From Spirochaetales bacterium (GTDB taxonomy: Bacteria > Spirochaetota > Spirochaetia > ARS1246), in assembly GCA_002688185.1 (NCBI GenBank), contig NZCE01000013.1:1-34835 (forward strand): DNA of 34,835 nucleotides, read 5' to 3'. A model generated the notes under the pieces. That model was not told the DNA's origin and did not search any database. It saw only the letters and a program-made list of their open reading frames with translations. Below are positions 1 through 9,190 of the stretch, one piece after another. The position numbers and the translations under genes were made by a program. Position 1 is the stretch's first letter, and the number at the start of each line of letters is the position of its first letter.

Positions 1-1
1 A

Positions 2-766
2 ACAGCCTATTGGGCGCAAAACATGGCTGCCAATTCCAAAATGCAGTCTGCGCCGGCAGCAAGTAGCAGTTTATGCGTCGGCTCTATACACTGGCCCAAC
101 CCGGAAGTCCCCATGGAAGAAACTGTTGAAGCACTCGATAGTCTGTTACAAGCCGGCAAAGTACGCTGTCTGGGAATCAGCAATTTTGGACCGACAAGCT
201 TAGGTTTGCTGAAGGCGACCGGTTACGCGGATTTATTTGCAGTAAACCAACTCCCGTATAATCTACTGTGGCGGGCGATTGAATACGAAGTTCTACCGGC
301 AACCGTCAACATGGGTTTGGGTCTTGTTGCCTACAGCTCTCTAGCCCAAGGTCTGCTTACGGGTGTGTACTCAAAAGTTCAAGAGGTGCCGAATTATCTC
401 AAGGTGACCAGATTCTACGATGCTAAACATGGCGTAGCCGAACATGGAGAAGCCGGTTGCGAGACCGAAGTTTTTGCAGCGGTTGAGGCACTTAAAGAGA
501 TTGCCGCCCATCAAAAAACGAGCCTGCCGGAGCTTGCAATAGGGTGGCTACTGGCCAAAGATGAAGTTGTGTCGGTGCTGAGCGGGGCCCGAACTCCGGA
601 TGAAGTGATACAAAACGTTCATGGGGCGGATGCAGCGGTACGGACTCAGGTTTTGGAGGAAATAACAAGGTTGACTGAAAAAGTGAAGGAAAAAATAGGG
701 TCTAATCCGGATATGTGGATGGGGGCTGAAAAGTCTAGATACGGAGCGCCCCGAGCAAGCCAATGA
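2..766 (+). pseudogene. Aldo/keto reductase, 5' partial and probably frameshifted
   Basis: This is the C-terminal two thirds of an NAD(P)H-dependent aldo/keto reductase (TIM barrel). The motifs IHWPNP, GKVRCLGISNFG, VNQLPYN and a GLVAYSSLAQGLLTG stretch are in the family order, and the C-terminal TPDEVIQN region is the cofactor-binding end. The frame is open to the left edge of the window, so the catalytic Tyr/Lys part would lie upstream. Before about position 105 this frame no longer looks like the family. A different frame at about 45-95 reads SLRR...LYT, which is what should precede HWPNP. I infer one or more small indels at about 45-105, meaning decay or an assembly error. The stop overlaps the start of the next gene by 4 bp (ATGA), so the two were cotranscribed. 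Family call is firm; broken status is likely but unproven. Confidence 0.7.
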
Positions 767-2235
767 ATATTGTGTTGATTATGGCAGACAGCCTGCGTTC
801 AGACGCCTTAGGGTGCTGCGGCAATGCCCAGGTCAAAACTCCAAACATCGATCTTTTGGCCGGTGCCGGCCTACGATTTGACACCTGCTATTCCACCAGC
901 CCGTTATGCGTGCCGGCGCGGGCCCAGCTTCTCTCGGGCAAACATTGCCATGAGACGGGAAATATGGAAAACCCGGCTTGGATGGCCCACACACCACATC
1001 CTGTTGAGGTTGACGGTGTCTATTTTGAGCCGGAAATTACCACCCTGCCATCGATTCTCTCGATGCATGATTTCTATACGGGTCATCTCGGGAAGAATCA
1101 TTTTTATCCCCGACACAACATGATGGGCTTTCATCACATGGAACAGTGCGACTTTTACGGAAGGCACGTATATGAAATCGATGATTACTATCTGCATCTC
1201 AAAGCGGGCGGATACGGTCATCTATTTCGAGATGCCTTTGGTCGCGTGGACGCACCCGGGGGAGCGGCCGGGGTCATGAGGGAAGAGTTTGGCCTGCTCG
1301 ACCGCCTCTGTCCTTACATTTCAAAGGTACCCGCGGAGCTTCAGACCACGCCGTGGCTCGGGAATCGTGCCGCAAAATTTATTAGAAATGCGCCAAAAGG
1401 TTTGCCATTTTTTCTGACGGTGAGTTTTTACGCTCCCCACGATCCTTATTGCGTTTCACCTCCCCATGATCAAATGATCGATCCTGACAAAATATCTTTG
1501 CCACTGCTTCCCGAGAAGTTGGAACCAAGCACCCTCTACGCCGGAGAACAGAGCCTGCGCCAAGAGGTGCCACCGGAAATCTGGAGACAGAATATTGCTC
1601 ATTATCTGGCCAACGTATCGCTGATTGATGCCGAAGTCGGCAGGATAATAGATACGTTGAAACAGCAGGAAAGATACGATGACACTCTGATAATCATCAC
1701 TTCCGATCACGGTGATACGTTGGGAGAACATCATATCTGGGGGAAAAACCTGCTTTACGAAGACTGTGCTCGGGTGCCCCTGATCTTTCATCATGGCGGA
1801 GGGGGCATTGCCAACGGTGTCACGTCCCAGATCGCCACACTACTCGATCTTTTTCCAACTTTTCTCGATCAGGTGGGGGTAAATTCCAAAGATGACAGAT
1901 TGGCCGGAAAACCACTGGATTTGTCCAGTGTCCATGATGGGACGGATTCGCGAGCAATATACGGCGAATTGTCAAACCCTCCGAGCCCGCAGTATTTTGT
2001 GCGATCCCAAGAATGGAAACTGATCCGCCTCGAGGGCCACGATGCAGGTGAGCTGTACAATCTCCATAAAGATCCCTCGGAACTTAACAACCTTGCGTCC
2101 GAGCTGCCGAATGAGCTCGCAGAGTTGAGCAGTATGTTGGATGGCTGGATGGAATCGGAAAAGCCATTCTGGAAAAATAGGCTGAGCAATATACAGGTAA
2201 ACTGGGAACAAGAGCTGAGAATGTCCCATCTATAA
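763..2235 (+). CDS. Sulfatase, type I (formylglycine-dependent)
   Basis: A 490-residue protein of the alkaline-phosphatase-like sulfatase family, which hydrolyses sulfate esters. The N-terminus MNIVLIMADSLRSD supplies metal-binding Asp9. CVPAR at residues 49-53 is the C-x-P-x-R signature whose Cys49 is converted to formylglycine, followed by the usual LLSGK. SDHGD at 314-318 (Asp315, His316) and Lys328 in LGEHHIWGKN complete the active site. The C-terminal LYNLHKDPSELNNLA stretch is typical. No signal peptide is visible, so it is probably cytoplasmic. It overlaps the upstream reductase by 4 bp (ATGA). The substrate is not deducible; glycosidase neighbours suggest a sulfated sugar. No anaerobic sulfatase-maturating enzyme is seen in the window. 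Confidence 0.93.
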   Translation: MNIVLIMADSLRSDALGCCGNAQVKTPNIDLLAGAGLRFDTCYSTSPLCVPARAQLLSGKHCHETGNMENPAWMAHTPHPVEVDGVYFEPEITTLPSILSMHDFYTGHLGKNHFYPRHNMMGFHHMEQCDFYGRHVYEIDDYYLHLKAGGYGHLFRDAFGRVDAPGGAAGVMREEFGLLDRLCPYISKVPAELQTTPWLGNRAAKFIRNAPKGLPFFLTVSFYAPHDPYCVSPPHDQMIDPDKISLPLLPEKLEPSTLYAGEQSLRQEVPPEIWRQNIAHYLANVSLIDAEVGRIIDTLKQQERYDDTLIIITSDHGDTLGEHHIWGKNLLYEDCARVPLIFHHGGGGIANGVTSQIATLLDLFPTFLDQVGVNSKDDRLAGKPLDLSSVHDGTDSRAIYGELSNPPSPQYFVRSQEWKLIRLEGHDAGELYNLHKDPSELNNLASELPNELAELSSMLDGWMESEKPFWKNRLSNIQVNWEQELRMSHL

Positions 2236-2277
2236 TGTCGCTCAACGCTTCTTCCTATGCCCAACCCACGGCACAGA

Positions 2278-3648
2278 TTACTGCCATTCAAGGGCGGGCA
2301 GCAGATCTTTTTGCAGCTCACACATCTCATTGATAAGTCCTACAGCATTGCGATACGAGTGTGCAGTTGGATCAAGCAGTATCGCCTGCAAGAGCTTTCG
2401 CCGGGAGGCGTCCGCATACGCTTCCACCAGCAACTTTTGGATACTGCCCTGTGTTCGTACTATGGCCGTAATTGCCTCAGGCAGAGGGTCCATTGCCACA
2501 GATCGCACACCGTTTTCATCAGCAACCGCCGGGACCTCAACCACACACTCAGGGTCTATTCCCGGTATTGCGCCTCCGTTGGGGACAATCACAGCCCCGA
2601 GCTCATGTTTGGCGCCGCAAGACAGAGCCTCCATGATCGGCACCGCTAATTCGCCGCTTGGTAAAAGATCGACTAAGTCGCCTGAATGCTCAGAACCCTT
2701 GGATTCACCATCGGTGTTGGCGTTTTTTGTGAACAACGCTACCCCGGTTGGATTGCTGGAGAGAGAGTATACGAATCGCGGGACATTGCCGGTCTCCCAG
2801 GGATGCCCGGTCGCGGGATCGTAATAGTATTGCAGAGCGCTGCTCGCGAGAAACTCTTGGGCCCAACGAATATATTCACCGATGTGATTGGCCCCGGGGG
2901 ACGGCCAAAGCCCAAATGTACGCAAGCAGATCCGGCTAAGCGCCAGATCATCCCAATCGGCAAGGGGATCGGCGCGTCGCTCATTCTCGCTAAGTACCGG
3001 GTACAAGTCCTCACCCGTGGTTTTGTCACGAATTGTCTGAAACCACGTGAAGTGGTTCATGCCACAGGCGGTTGTCTCGAGTCTCTCAACGGGAACCCGG
3101 AGAAACGAGGCGATTTGACGCCGACCTCCAGACACCCCGTGACAGAGCCCGTAGGCCCTTATCTCGGTGAGCATGCTGACAGCCTGACATAGCTTGCTCT
3201 CCGGGTTTGAGAAGTTGAGCAAGATTCCTCCGGGACAGAGAGCCTCCATGCGGCGAGCGATGTGAATCATAGGCCCCATATTTCTCAGGGCATGAAAAAG
3301 CCCGCCAGGACCACCGTTCTCGCCATAAACTTGCATAAATCCATACTGCCGGGGGACATGAAAATCCTGAGACCAATAGAGATATCTATCTCTCTCGATT
3401 GCAGTTATCACGTAATCCGCCGAGTGAAGGGCCTTGTCCAGCCGGGTGGTACTTGTGATCCGCGGCGATCTTTTCATCCGTTCGGCGACCGTGTTTGCGT
3501 ACTTCTCCCGCCTAGTGAGATGCTCCGGGACAATATCCATAAGCACGAGCTCAACTCCGGCACGATTCAGCTCGTCGCTGAGATACACATCGCGAATTAT
3601 TTTTGGACCGAACGATTCACTACCTGCACCCACAATTACGATTTTCAT
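2278..3648 (-). CDS. Glycoside hydrolase family 4 (CHG-type, uronidase-like)
   Basis: An NAD- and metal-dependent GH4 glycosidase of 456 residues. The N-terminal MKIVIVGAGS is the Rossmann dinucleotide-binding loop, ENGGPGG and NFSNPESKLCQAV are family motifs, and GLCHG and GMNHFTW carry the metal-binding Cys and His. The ATG at 3648 is preferred to an upstream GTG at 3666 because AGGAGAGG lies 5 nt before it. From memory, the Cys-His-Gly triad occurs in alpha-glucuronidase or alpha-galacturonidase branches rather than CHS or CN(I/V)P branches, so a uronic-acid substrate is a guess. It is convergent with the sulfatase (43-bp gap, no terminator hairpin seen) and divergent from the GntR/ABC operon. 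A second GH4 gene begins at 34255. Confidence 0.88.
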   Translation of the reverse strand: MKIVIVGAGSESFGPKIIRDVYLSDELNRAGVELVLMDIVPEHLTRREKYANTVAERMKRSPRITSTTRLDKALHSADYVITAIERDRYLYWSQDFHVPRQYGFMQVYGENGGPGGLFHALRNMGPMIHIARRMEALCPGGILLNFSNPESKLCQAVSMLTEIRAYGLCHGVSGGRRQIASFLRVPVERLETTACGMNHFTWFQTIRDKTTGEDLYPVLSENERRADPLADWDDLALSRICLRTFGLWPSPGANHIGEYIRWAQEFLASSALQYYYDPATGHPWETGNVPRFVYSLSSNPTGVALFTKNANTDGESKGSEHSGDLVDLLPSGELAVPIMEALSCGAKHELGAVIVPNGGAIPGIDPECVVEVPAVADENGVRSVAMDPLPEAITAIVRTQGSIQKLLVEAYADASRRKLLQAILLDPTAHSYRNAVGLINEMCELQKDLLPALEWQ

Positions 3649-3707
3649 AGTCACCTCTCCTGTCACTCCTCACAGTATGACAACAAGTAAAAAAAGTGCA
3701 AATTCCC

Positions 3708-3736
3708 TTGACGTGTGCTAAGCGTTGTCCTATATT
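3708..3736 (+). promoter_or_regulatory. Sigma70-type promoter of the GntR/ABC operon
   Basis: TTGACG at 3708-3713 and TATATT at 3731-3736 are separated by exactly 17 bp. This predicts a start near 3743, about 40 bp before the regulator's ATG. It is the strongest promoter-like match noticed in the window. Confidence 0.7.
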
Positions 3737-3740
3737 CCTG

Positions 3741-3762
3741 TTGTACTATATGTTTAATACAA
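3741..3762. promoter_or_regulatory. Candidate operator of the YtrA-type regulator
   Basis: A 22-bp imperfect palindrome with TTGTA at the left end and TACAA at the right end; 8 of 11 half-site positions match. It sits just after the -10 box and over the predicted transcription start, a natural place for autorepression by the GntR protein encoded 23 bp downstream. Inferred from position and symmetry only. Confidence 0.5.
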
Positions 3763-3784
3763 TGGGGATATCCGGTACACCATA

Positions 3785-4192
3785 ATGACAGCGGAACGGC
3801 AGGCAAGTGGCCTTGATTTTATTCTCGATCCGACAAGCGGTGTGCCGTTCTACCGGCAGATAATCATGCAGATAGAAATAGCCATTGCCGATGGGAGACT
3901 CAGCACGGGCGCCCAACTGCCTACGGTGCGGGGACTTGCCGTAAACCTTCAGATAAATCCAAACACCGTCGCTCGCGCATATAACGAGCTGGAAATCCGC
4001 GGCATTGTAAATACGCAGCAGGGCACCGGTACATTTATCAGTGAGAGAAAAATCGAGCTCACTGAAGAAGAACGCGATGAAATTCTCGGCAGACTTATTC
4101 GTTCTTTTCTTGCTACAGCTTCCTCATATGGATTTGTCGTAGACGAGGTTATAGATTATCTCACTTCCCTCAAGGAGGACGCGGGAATATGA
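3785..4192 (+). CDS. GntR-family regulator, YtrA subfamily
   Basis: A 135-residue transcription factor. Residues about 10-85 form the GntR winged helix: GVPFYRQIIMQIEIAIADG, then LPTVRGLAVNLQINPNTVARAYNELE and the wing GTGTFIS. The short helical C-terminus without a ligand domain is characteristic of the YtrA subfamily, which regulates adjacent ABC transporter operons. The stop overlaps the next ATG by 4 bp (ATGA), so it is the first gene of the ABC operon. It probably represses its own promoter through the palindrome at 3741-3762. The effector is unknown; known YtrA relatives respond to cell-wall antibiotics or envelope stress. Confidence 0.92.
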   Translation: MTAERQASGLDFILDPTSGVPFYRQIIMQIEIAIADGRLSTGAQLPTVRGLAVNLQINPNTVARAYNELEIRGIVNTQQGTGTFISERKIELTEEERDEILGRLIRSFLATASSYGFVVDEVIDYLTSLKEDAGI

Positions 4193-5343
4193 AATTTACG
4201 GTAGGCTCGCACTCCGACGAGCCAATATTTCAGAAAAGTAGAACCCTTGTTTCCAAGCAGCGCGGGCATTTCAGATTTAATACAATTTCGGCCCTGGTGA
4301 TATTGGTATTCATCGGTTTTGCCTTTGGATTTCAGGAGCTCGTTTCTATGCTCCCCGACGCCGATAGTACCGCATATGTTGCGGCAGGGGTGATTGGCGC
4401 CGCCGCAATCCTGTTTGTCCTTCCCTACTGGCCGGTAGTAATCGCCATTATTGCGGGTATTTGGGCAGTATTACCTGTTGCATTTGATGCAAACCTCCAG
4501 ATCACCGCCATGGTCCTTACCGTGGGTCTACTCATCGCGCCTGGTTTTGAGGTTATCAGTCAGTGGGATAAAATTGTCGTGCTCCGTTTGGGCAAGTTCC
4601 ACAGAGTACGTGGACCCGGGGTCTTACTGCTGTTTCCCTTGATTGACTCGGTTGCCGGCTACGTGGATACGAGAATCAGGGTGACGGACTTTTCCGCGGA
4701 AAAGAGCCTTACCAGGGACACGGTACCGGTGCATGTGGATGCGTTGGCGTTTTGGATGATTTGGGACCCGGAAAAAGCAATCCTTGAAGTTGAAAACTTT
4801 GAGCAGGCCGTCTCCCTTAGTGCTCAAACTGCACTACGGGCAAGTATCGGATCGAGTGATTTGGCGACGCTGCTCAGCGAAAGGGACCGGCTTGGTAGTG
4901 AAATCCAAAAAATAGTCGATGCAAAAACTAATCCATGGGGAATAACGATAATCTCGGTGGAGTTTAAGGAGATCATTATTCCAAAAGAGTTAGAAGATGC
5001 CTTAAGCCGTCAAGCTCAGGCGGAAAGGGAGCGTAAATCCCGGACTATCCTTGGATCCGCCGAGGTGGAGATTGCTGCGGAGTTCCGCAAAGCCGCGGAA
5101 CAGTACAGGGATGATCCGGTTGCATTGCAGTTGAGGGCAATGAACATGGTGTATGAAAGCATGCGGAACAAAGGCGGCCTGGTACTGGTGCCTTCATCGG
5201 CCCTCGAATCAATGAATGTCGGCACGGTCCTAGGTGCAAGCGCCTACGGAAAACAGACTGCCGAACATTCTGATCCTCAATCTGAAGAATTAGCCCAGAG
5301 GAAAGAAGAATCTAACGACAAGGAGAACAATATACATGATTAG
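4189..5343 (+). CDS. SPFH/slipin (stomatin-like) membrane protein
   Basis: A 384-residue protein. Four hydrophobic segments at about residues 32-50, 63-80, 82-98 and 105-121 precede an SPFH band-7 domain (about 122-330). The domain begins VISQWDKIVVLRLGKF and continues RGPGVLLLFPLIDSV, both typical of slipins. The RQAQAERERKSRTILGSAEVE stretch is the family's coiled-coil segment. SPFH proteins scaffold membrane microdomains and often control proteases or transporters. AAGGAGG lies 9 nt before the ATG. It overlaps the regulator by 4 bp and the ATPase by 8 bp, so translation is likely coupled. Its place between regulator and ATPase suggests a role in organising or sensing for the transporter. 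No NfeD-type partner is adjacent. Confidence 0.9.
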   Translation: MKFTVGSHSDEPIFQKSRTLVSKQRGHFRFNTISALVILVFIGFAFGFQELVSMLPDADSTAYVAAGVIGAAAILFVLPYWPVVIAIIAGIWAVLPVAFDANLQITAMVLTVGLLIAPGFEVISQWDKIVVLRLGKFHRVRGPGVLLLFPLIDSVAGYVDTRIRVTDFSAEKSLTRDTVPVHVDALAFWMIWDPEKAILEVENFEQAVSLSAQTALRASIGSSDLATLLSERDRLGSEIQKIVDAKTNPWGITIISVEFKEIIIPKELEDALSRQAQAERERKSRTILGSAEVEIAAEFRKAAEQYRDDPVALQLRAMNMVYESMRNKGGLVLVPSSALESMNVGTVLGASAYGKQTAEHSDPQSEELAQRKEESNDKENNIHD

Positions 5344-6190
5344 CGTTGACGGACTCTATCATTCCTACTCAAATGATGAAAAATATGCGGTAAAAAACGC
5401 GAGTTTTGAGATTTCGAAGGGGGAGGTGTTTGGATTTCTCGGACCTTCGGGCGCCGGAAAATCAACAACTCAAGGCGTGCTCACCGGGCTACTCCAGCTG
5501 CAAAAAGGAGAAGTCTCCGTGGCAAATTACAATGTCAAAAAAGTCACACGATCAATGTTTAACAAGATCGGCGTTTCTTTTGAGCAGTCCAACGTGTATG
5601 GGAAACTCACGGCCCTCGAAAATCTCGAGTTTTACCGGAAGCTCTTTGACGTACCCACGAGAGATCCTAAGGAACTTCTCGAATTGGTTGGTCTTGATAA
5701 TGTCGCAACCAAACGGGCATCCGAGTTTTCCAAAGGAATGAAACACAGACTGACATTTATACGGAGTATGCTCAATAATCCGGAGATGTGGTTCCTTGAC
5801 GAGCCAACCACCGGACTTGATCCGGCAATAGCCAGTATTATCAAAGACATTATAAAAGCGGAAAAAAATCGGGGTACCACAGTATTCCTGACAACTCACA
5901 ATATGTTTGTCGCCGACGAGCTCTGTGATCGCGTGGCATTTATCATCGATGGAGAAATCAAACTGATTGACTCTCCGAGAAATCTCAAGCTCCAGCACGG
6001 AGAACGGCTTGTGGAGGTTGAGTACCGCAATAACGGAGACCTTAAAAAGGAAAGCCTTTCATTTATCGACGAAAATGACCGGAAACACCTGAATGAGATC
6101 GTAAACTCAGGGGGGGTGGAAATAATGCACACAAAAGAGGCAACACTGGAAGAGATTTTTATCAAGGTAACCGGTAGGGGGCTACAGTAG
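5336..6190 (+). CDS. ABC transporter ATP-binding protein (ABC-2 type)
   Basis: A 284-residue nucleotide-binding subunit. Walker A GPSGAGKST is at residues 36-44, the Q-loop at FEQSN (Gln84), a degenerate signature FSKGM at 131-135, Walker B WFLDE at 152-156 followed by PTTGLD, and the switch His188 in TTHNM. The SKGM variant of LSGGQ is common in ABC-2 exporters of the NatA/YtrB/BcrA kind. AAGGAG stands about 9 nt before the ATG, which overlaps the slipin stop by 8 bp. The two following permeases are its likely partners. The substrate is unknown; export of a drug, peptide or lipid is possible. Confidence 0.95.
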   Translation: MISVDGLYHSYSNDEKYAVKNASFEISKGEVFGFLGPSGAGKSTTQGVLTGLLQLQKGEVSVANYNVKKVTRSMFNKIGVSFEQSNVYGKLTALENLEFYRKLFDVPTRDPKELLELVGLDNVATKRASEFSKGMKHRLTFIRSMLNNPEMWFLDEPTTGLDPAIASIIKDIIKAEKNRGTTVFLTTHNMFVADELCDRVAFIIDGEIKLIDSPRNLKLQHGERLVEVEYRNNGDLKKESLSFIDENDRKHLNEIVNSGGVEIMHTKEATLEEIFIKVTGRGLQ

Positions 6191-6191
6191 C

Positions 6192-7226
6192 ATGAAACTG
6201 CTATACAGCTTTCTCAAAGATTTGCAACTGTCGCTCAAAAGTTTCTACATTTACATCGAGCTGGGTTTTGCCCTCATCTTTGTCGCAATATTGCTCCTTG
6301 TTGTACCGGAAAACTTTGACCGCAACGTCAAGGTTTTTGCGCATCTTGATTTGCCGGAGAATTACCGGGCAATTGCGCAAGAATCCCTTGCCAGGGAGGG
6401 CTACGAAATCGACCTCCTCTCATCCCGGGAGGAGGTAGAGACCGAGTTGGCGGACAATAGAAGCAGCGTTGGATTGGCGGTTTCCCTCCAAGACGGAAAA
6501 ATACTATACGATTATATCTTGCAGGGATACGAAAGCCAGAAGTTTAAGAATATTATAAAAACCTCTATAGAAACCGGTTTTGCAGCCCGCATGCCCGGCT
6601 ATAGGGACGTAACTACCGTGACTACTCTCGAGGGAAACGTTGAAAAACTTCCCGTTAGACTGAATATGCTACCGGTCTTTCTAGGATTGAATGCGGCATT
6701 TATGGGATTATTCATCATAGCGGCATATATCTTCCTTGATAAAGACGAGGGAACCATAAAAGCTTTTGCCGTGACACCGGCCAAAGTATGGCATTACTTG
6801 ATGAGCAAGGTCGGCATTATGCTTGTCACGGGGCTAATGTCCGGGCTTGTGGCCACGGCATTTATTGCCGGGGCAAAGGCGCATTACCTGCATCTTATTT
6901 TTCTCCTTATCGCATTCAACATATTTGGATCGTCCCTTGGGCTTTTTATTTCAAGCTTCTTCGACACCATGGTCAAAGCGATGGGGTGGCTCTATATGTC
7001 CATAATCATCCTTGCCTTTGCCGCCATATCTTACTATATGCCCGCATTCTCGCCATTGATTATCCGAATCCTGCCATCTTATCCAATGCTGTTTGCTTTT
7101 AGAGAGGCTTTCTATGAGGTAAGTAACTTGAGATACATTTACACGAATGTTGCAGGCTTTCTTTTAGCCGGTATTGTGTTTTTCCTCTTATCGAATTGGC
7201 GATTCAAAAAAACCCTTACGGTGTGA
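6192..7226 (+). CDS. ABC-2 type permease
   Basis: A 344-residue membrane subunit. One hydrophobic helix near residues 20-38 is followed by an extracytoplasmic region of about 130 residues. A block of five or so helices follows (from about residue 155), ending in a positively charged tail. This one-plus-five arrangement is the ABC2_membrane_3 pattern. It starts 1 bp after the ATPase stop, so it is in the same operon. It probably dimerises with the next permease. Substrate not deducible. Confidence 0.88.
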   Translation: MKLLYSFLKDLQLSLKSFYIYIELGFALIFVAILLLVVPENFDRNVKVFAHLDLPENYRAIAQESLAREGYEIDLLSSREEVETELADNRSSVGLAVSLQDGKILYDYILQGYESQKFKNIIKTSIETGFAARMPGYRDVTTVTTLEGNVEKLPVRLNMLPVFLGLNAAFMGLFIIAAYIFLDKDEGTIKAFAVTPAKVWHYLMSKVGIMLVTGLMSGLVATAFIAGAKAHYLHLIFLLIAFNIFGSSLGLFISSFFDTMVKAMGWLYMSIIILAFAAISYYMPAFSPLIIRILPSYPMLFAFREAFYEVSNLRYIYTNVAGFLLAGIVFFLLSNWRFKKTLTV

Positions 7227-7240
7227 AGGAGTAATCATAT

Positions 7241-8242
7241 ATGCTTAGAAGAATATTGGCTGTAACGCTCAGAGATTTTAAAAGCGGCACGCGCGATTTC
7301 CTTATACTCTATATTTCCATCGCGCCATTTCTCCTGGCGCTCCTTCTGAAGGCGATCATACCGGGAGCAGGTTCCACCACTATAAAAATTGCAGTTGATC
7401 CTTCGATGGATCGAGGGGTGGTCGCATATCTCGAGGAGTATGCAAAGGTAGAAAAGTTGGACGACGTTGATGATATCAACGCCCGGGTGGAAAGGACCGA
7501 CGACATATTCGGGTTAATCAAAACCACGAGCGGCTACACCATTATACAACAGGGCAACGAAACGACCGGCGGCCGGGAGATGCTGCAAGGTTTGGTAAAC
7601 GCTCTTGAAAATGAGGACGTTCCCATTCAGGCGGATGTACGCATTTCTGATATCGGCTGGAAGCTCTCGCCCCTGAAACAGCATGGGGCAAATTTCCTCA
7701 TCATATTCTGTGCAGTATTTGGGGGCATGTTGGTCACCCTGAGCTTGGTTGAAGAAAAGATGAGCAATACGTTGTCGGCTATAAACGTTGCCGCAATTTC
7801 AAAGCTCGAGTTCGTTATCGGCAAAAGCGTGATTGCCTTTCTCGTGCCCATCATCGGAGCGTTTGGGACGGTCTGGATTCTCGGTTTTGAATATATAAAC
7901 TACGGCATGATCGCTCTGTCTTTCATCAGCGTAGCGTTTATCGGCTTAATAATCGGATTCAGCATCGGCGTAGTGAATACTGAACCAATTAGCGCGGTGG
8001 CAAGCTTTAAAACGATTTTTATTCCGGTTTTTGGTTCGATATTTGGAGGTATATTTCTCCCCGACAGGTGGCACGTAGTGCTTTATTGGTCTCCTTTTTA
8101 CTGGGCATATAACGCGCTGGACGCGATTATTTTGGACGAGGCAACTTGGGGCCTAATACTGAGAAATAGCGGATTTATCCTCGTGATTACCGCGCTGGTG
8201 TTTTTTCTCTTAAACAAACGGATTCGCCACGGATTGAACTAG
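7241..8242 (+). CDS. ABC-2 type permease
   Basis: A 333-residue second membrane subunit with the same plan: an N-terminal helix (about 20-40), an extracytoplasmic domain of roughly 120 residues, then five to six helices from about residue 155. A good ribosome site (AAGGAG) stands before the ATG, 14 bp after the preceding permease. Two unequal permeases with one ATPase suggests a heterodimeric channel. A 54-bp gap separates it from the next ATPase, but nothing in the gap looks like a terminator, so the operon probably continues. Confidence 0.88.
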   Translation: MLRRILAVTLRDFKSGTRDFLILYISIAPFLLALLLKAIIPGAGSTTIKIAVDPSMDRGVVAYLEEYAKVEKLDDVDDINARVERTDDIFGLIKTTSGYTIIQQGNETTGGREMLQGLVNALENEDVPIQADVRISDIGWKLSPLKQHGANFLIIFCAVFGGMLVTLSLVEEKMSNTLSAINVAAISKLEFVIGKSVIAFLVPIIGAFGTVWILGFEYINYGMIALSFISVAFIGLIIGFSIGVVNTEPISAVASFKTIFIPVFGSIFGGIFLPDRWHVVLYWSPFYWAYNALDAIILDEATWGLILRNSGFILVITALVFFLLNKRIRHGLN

Positions 8243-8296
8243 GAAGATGATGGACTTGCCGGCCGGCTTTAGATAACTAATGGGAGTAAATGTCCA

Positions 8297-9190
8297 ATGA
8301 TTGAAGTAAGTAATCTGACCCAGACGTATAGGAGCGGCAAAGGGGTCTTCAATTTGGATTTTAAAATCACAGAAGGCGAAGTCTTTGGCTATCTTGGACC
8401 AAACGGGGCAGGGAAAACGACAACCATCAGAAACTTGTTGGGATTTGCCAACGCCGACCAGGGACGCGCTAAAATAAATGGCTTGGATTGCAGAAAGGAG
8501 GCCATCAAACTGCAGGGCAACATCGGCTATCTGCCGGGCGAGACGGCTTTTCTAGACCATATGAGCGGAATCGAGTTTCTGAATTTCATGGGTGAGATGC
8601 GCGGCACAAAGGATCTATCAATACGCAACGGTCTCATCGATCGTCTCGATTTAGACACTAAAGGCAAAATAAAGAAGATGTCGAAGGGCATGAAGCAGAA
8701 GCTGGCGATTGTAACGGCATTTATGCACGACCCGTCGGTCTACATATTGGATGAGCCGACCAGCGGACTTGATCCTTTTATGCAGAACACTTTTATGGAT
8801 CTCTTGGATGACGAGAAAGGCAGAGGTAAAACCATCATGATGTCCTCTCATATTTTTGAGGAGGTGCAGCGGAGTTGTGACCGGGCCGGAATAATCAGAG
8901 AAGGTAGGATCGTGGCGATCGAGGACGTGCAGTTTCTGAATTCAATGAAGCAAAAAACCTACACCGTCACGATGTCGGACGCAAACGACACCGAAATCCT
9001 TGTGAAAAGCGGATTGGAAGTAGAAAAAATATCAGATTCCCGAGTCCAGATTACTGTCGGATATAACTATAAAGAATTATTTGAAATCCTTGCCAAGTGC
9101 AGTGTCGTCGGTTTGTATTCACAGCAACAATCTCTGGAAGACGTATTTATGAAATACTATGGAAAGGAAGAAGAACATTCTGATGATTAA
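8297..9190 (+). CDS. ABC transporter ATP-binding protein (second system)
   Basis: A 297-residue ATPase. Walker A GPNGAGKTT is at residues 34-42, signature MSKGM at 128-132, Walker B YILDEP at 149-154 followed by TSGLD, and the switch His185 in SSHIFEE. The usual Q-loop Gln is replaced in IGYLPGE (about 77-82), a substitution common in BcrA-like exporters. The last 80 residues form an accessory domain. Its stop lies inside the start of the next permease gene (8-bp overlap), so the two form a dedicated pair distinct from the 5336-8242 set. Confidence 0.94.
   Translation: MIEVSNLTQTYRSGKGVFNLDFKITEGEVFGYLGPNGAGKTTTIRNLLGFANADQGRAKINGLDCRKEAIKLQGNIGYLPGETAFLDHMSGIEFLNFMGEMRGTKDLSIRNGLIDRLDLDTKGKIKKMSKGMKQKLAIVTAFMHDPSVYILDEPTSGLDPFMQNTFMDLLDDEKGRGKTIMMSSHIFEEVQRSCDRAGIIREGRIVAIEDVQFLNSMKQKTYTVTMSDANDTEILVKSGLEVEKISDSRVQITVGYNYKELFEILAKCSVVGLYSQQQSLEDVFMKYYGKEEEHSDD

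Noticed and set aside
1869..2330. Antisense open frames over the first sulfatase
   Set aside because: They have no ribosome sites or recognisable motifs and are shadows of a well-supported gene.
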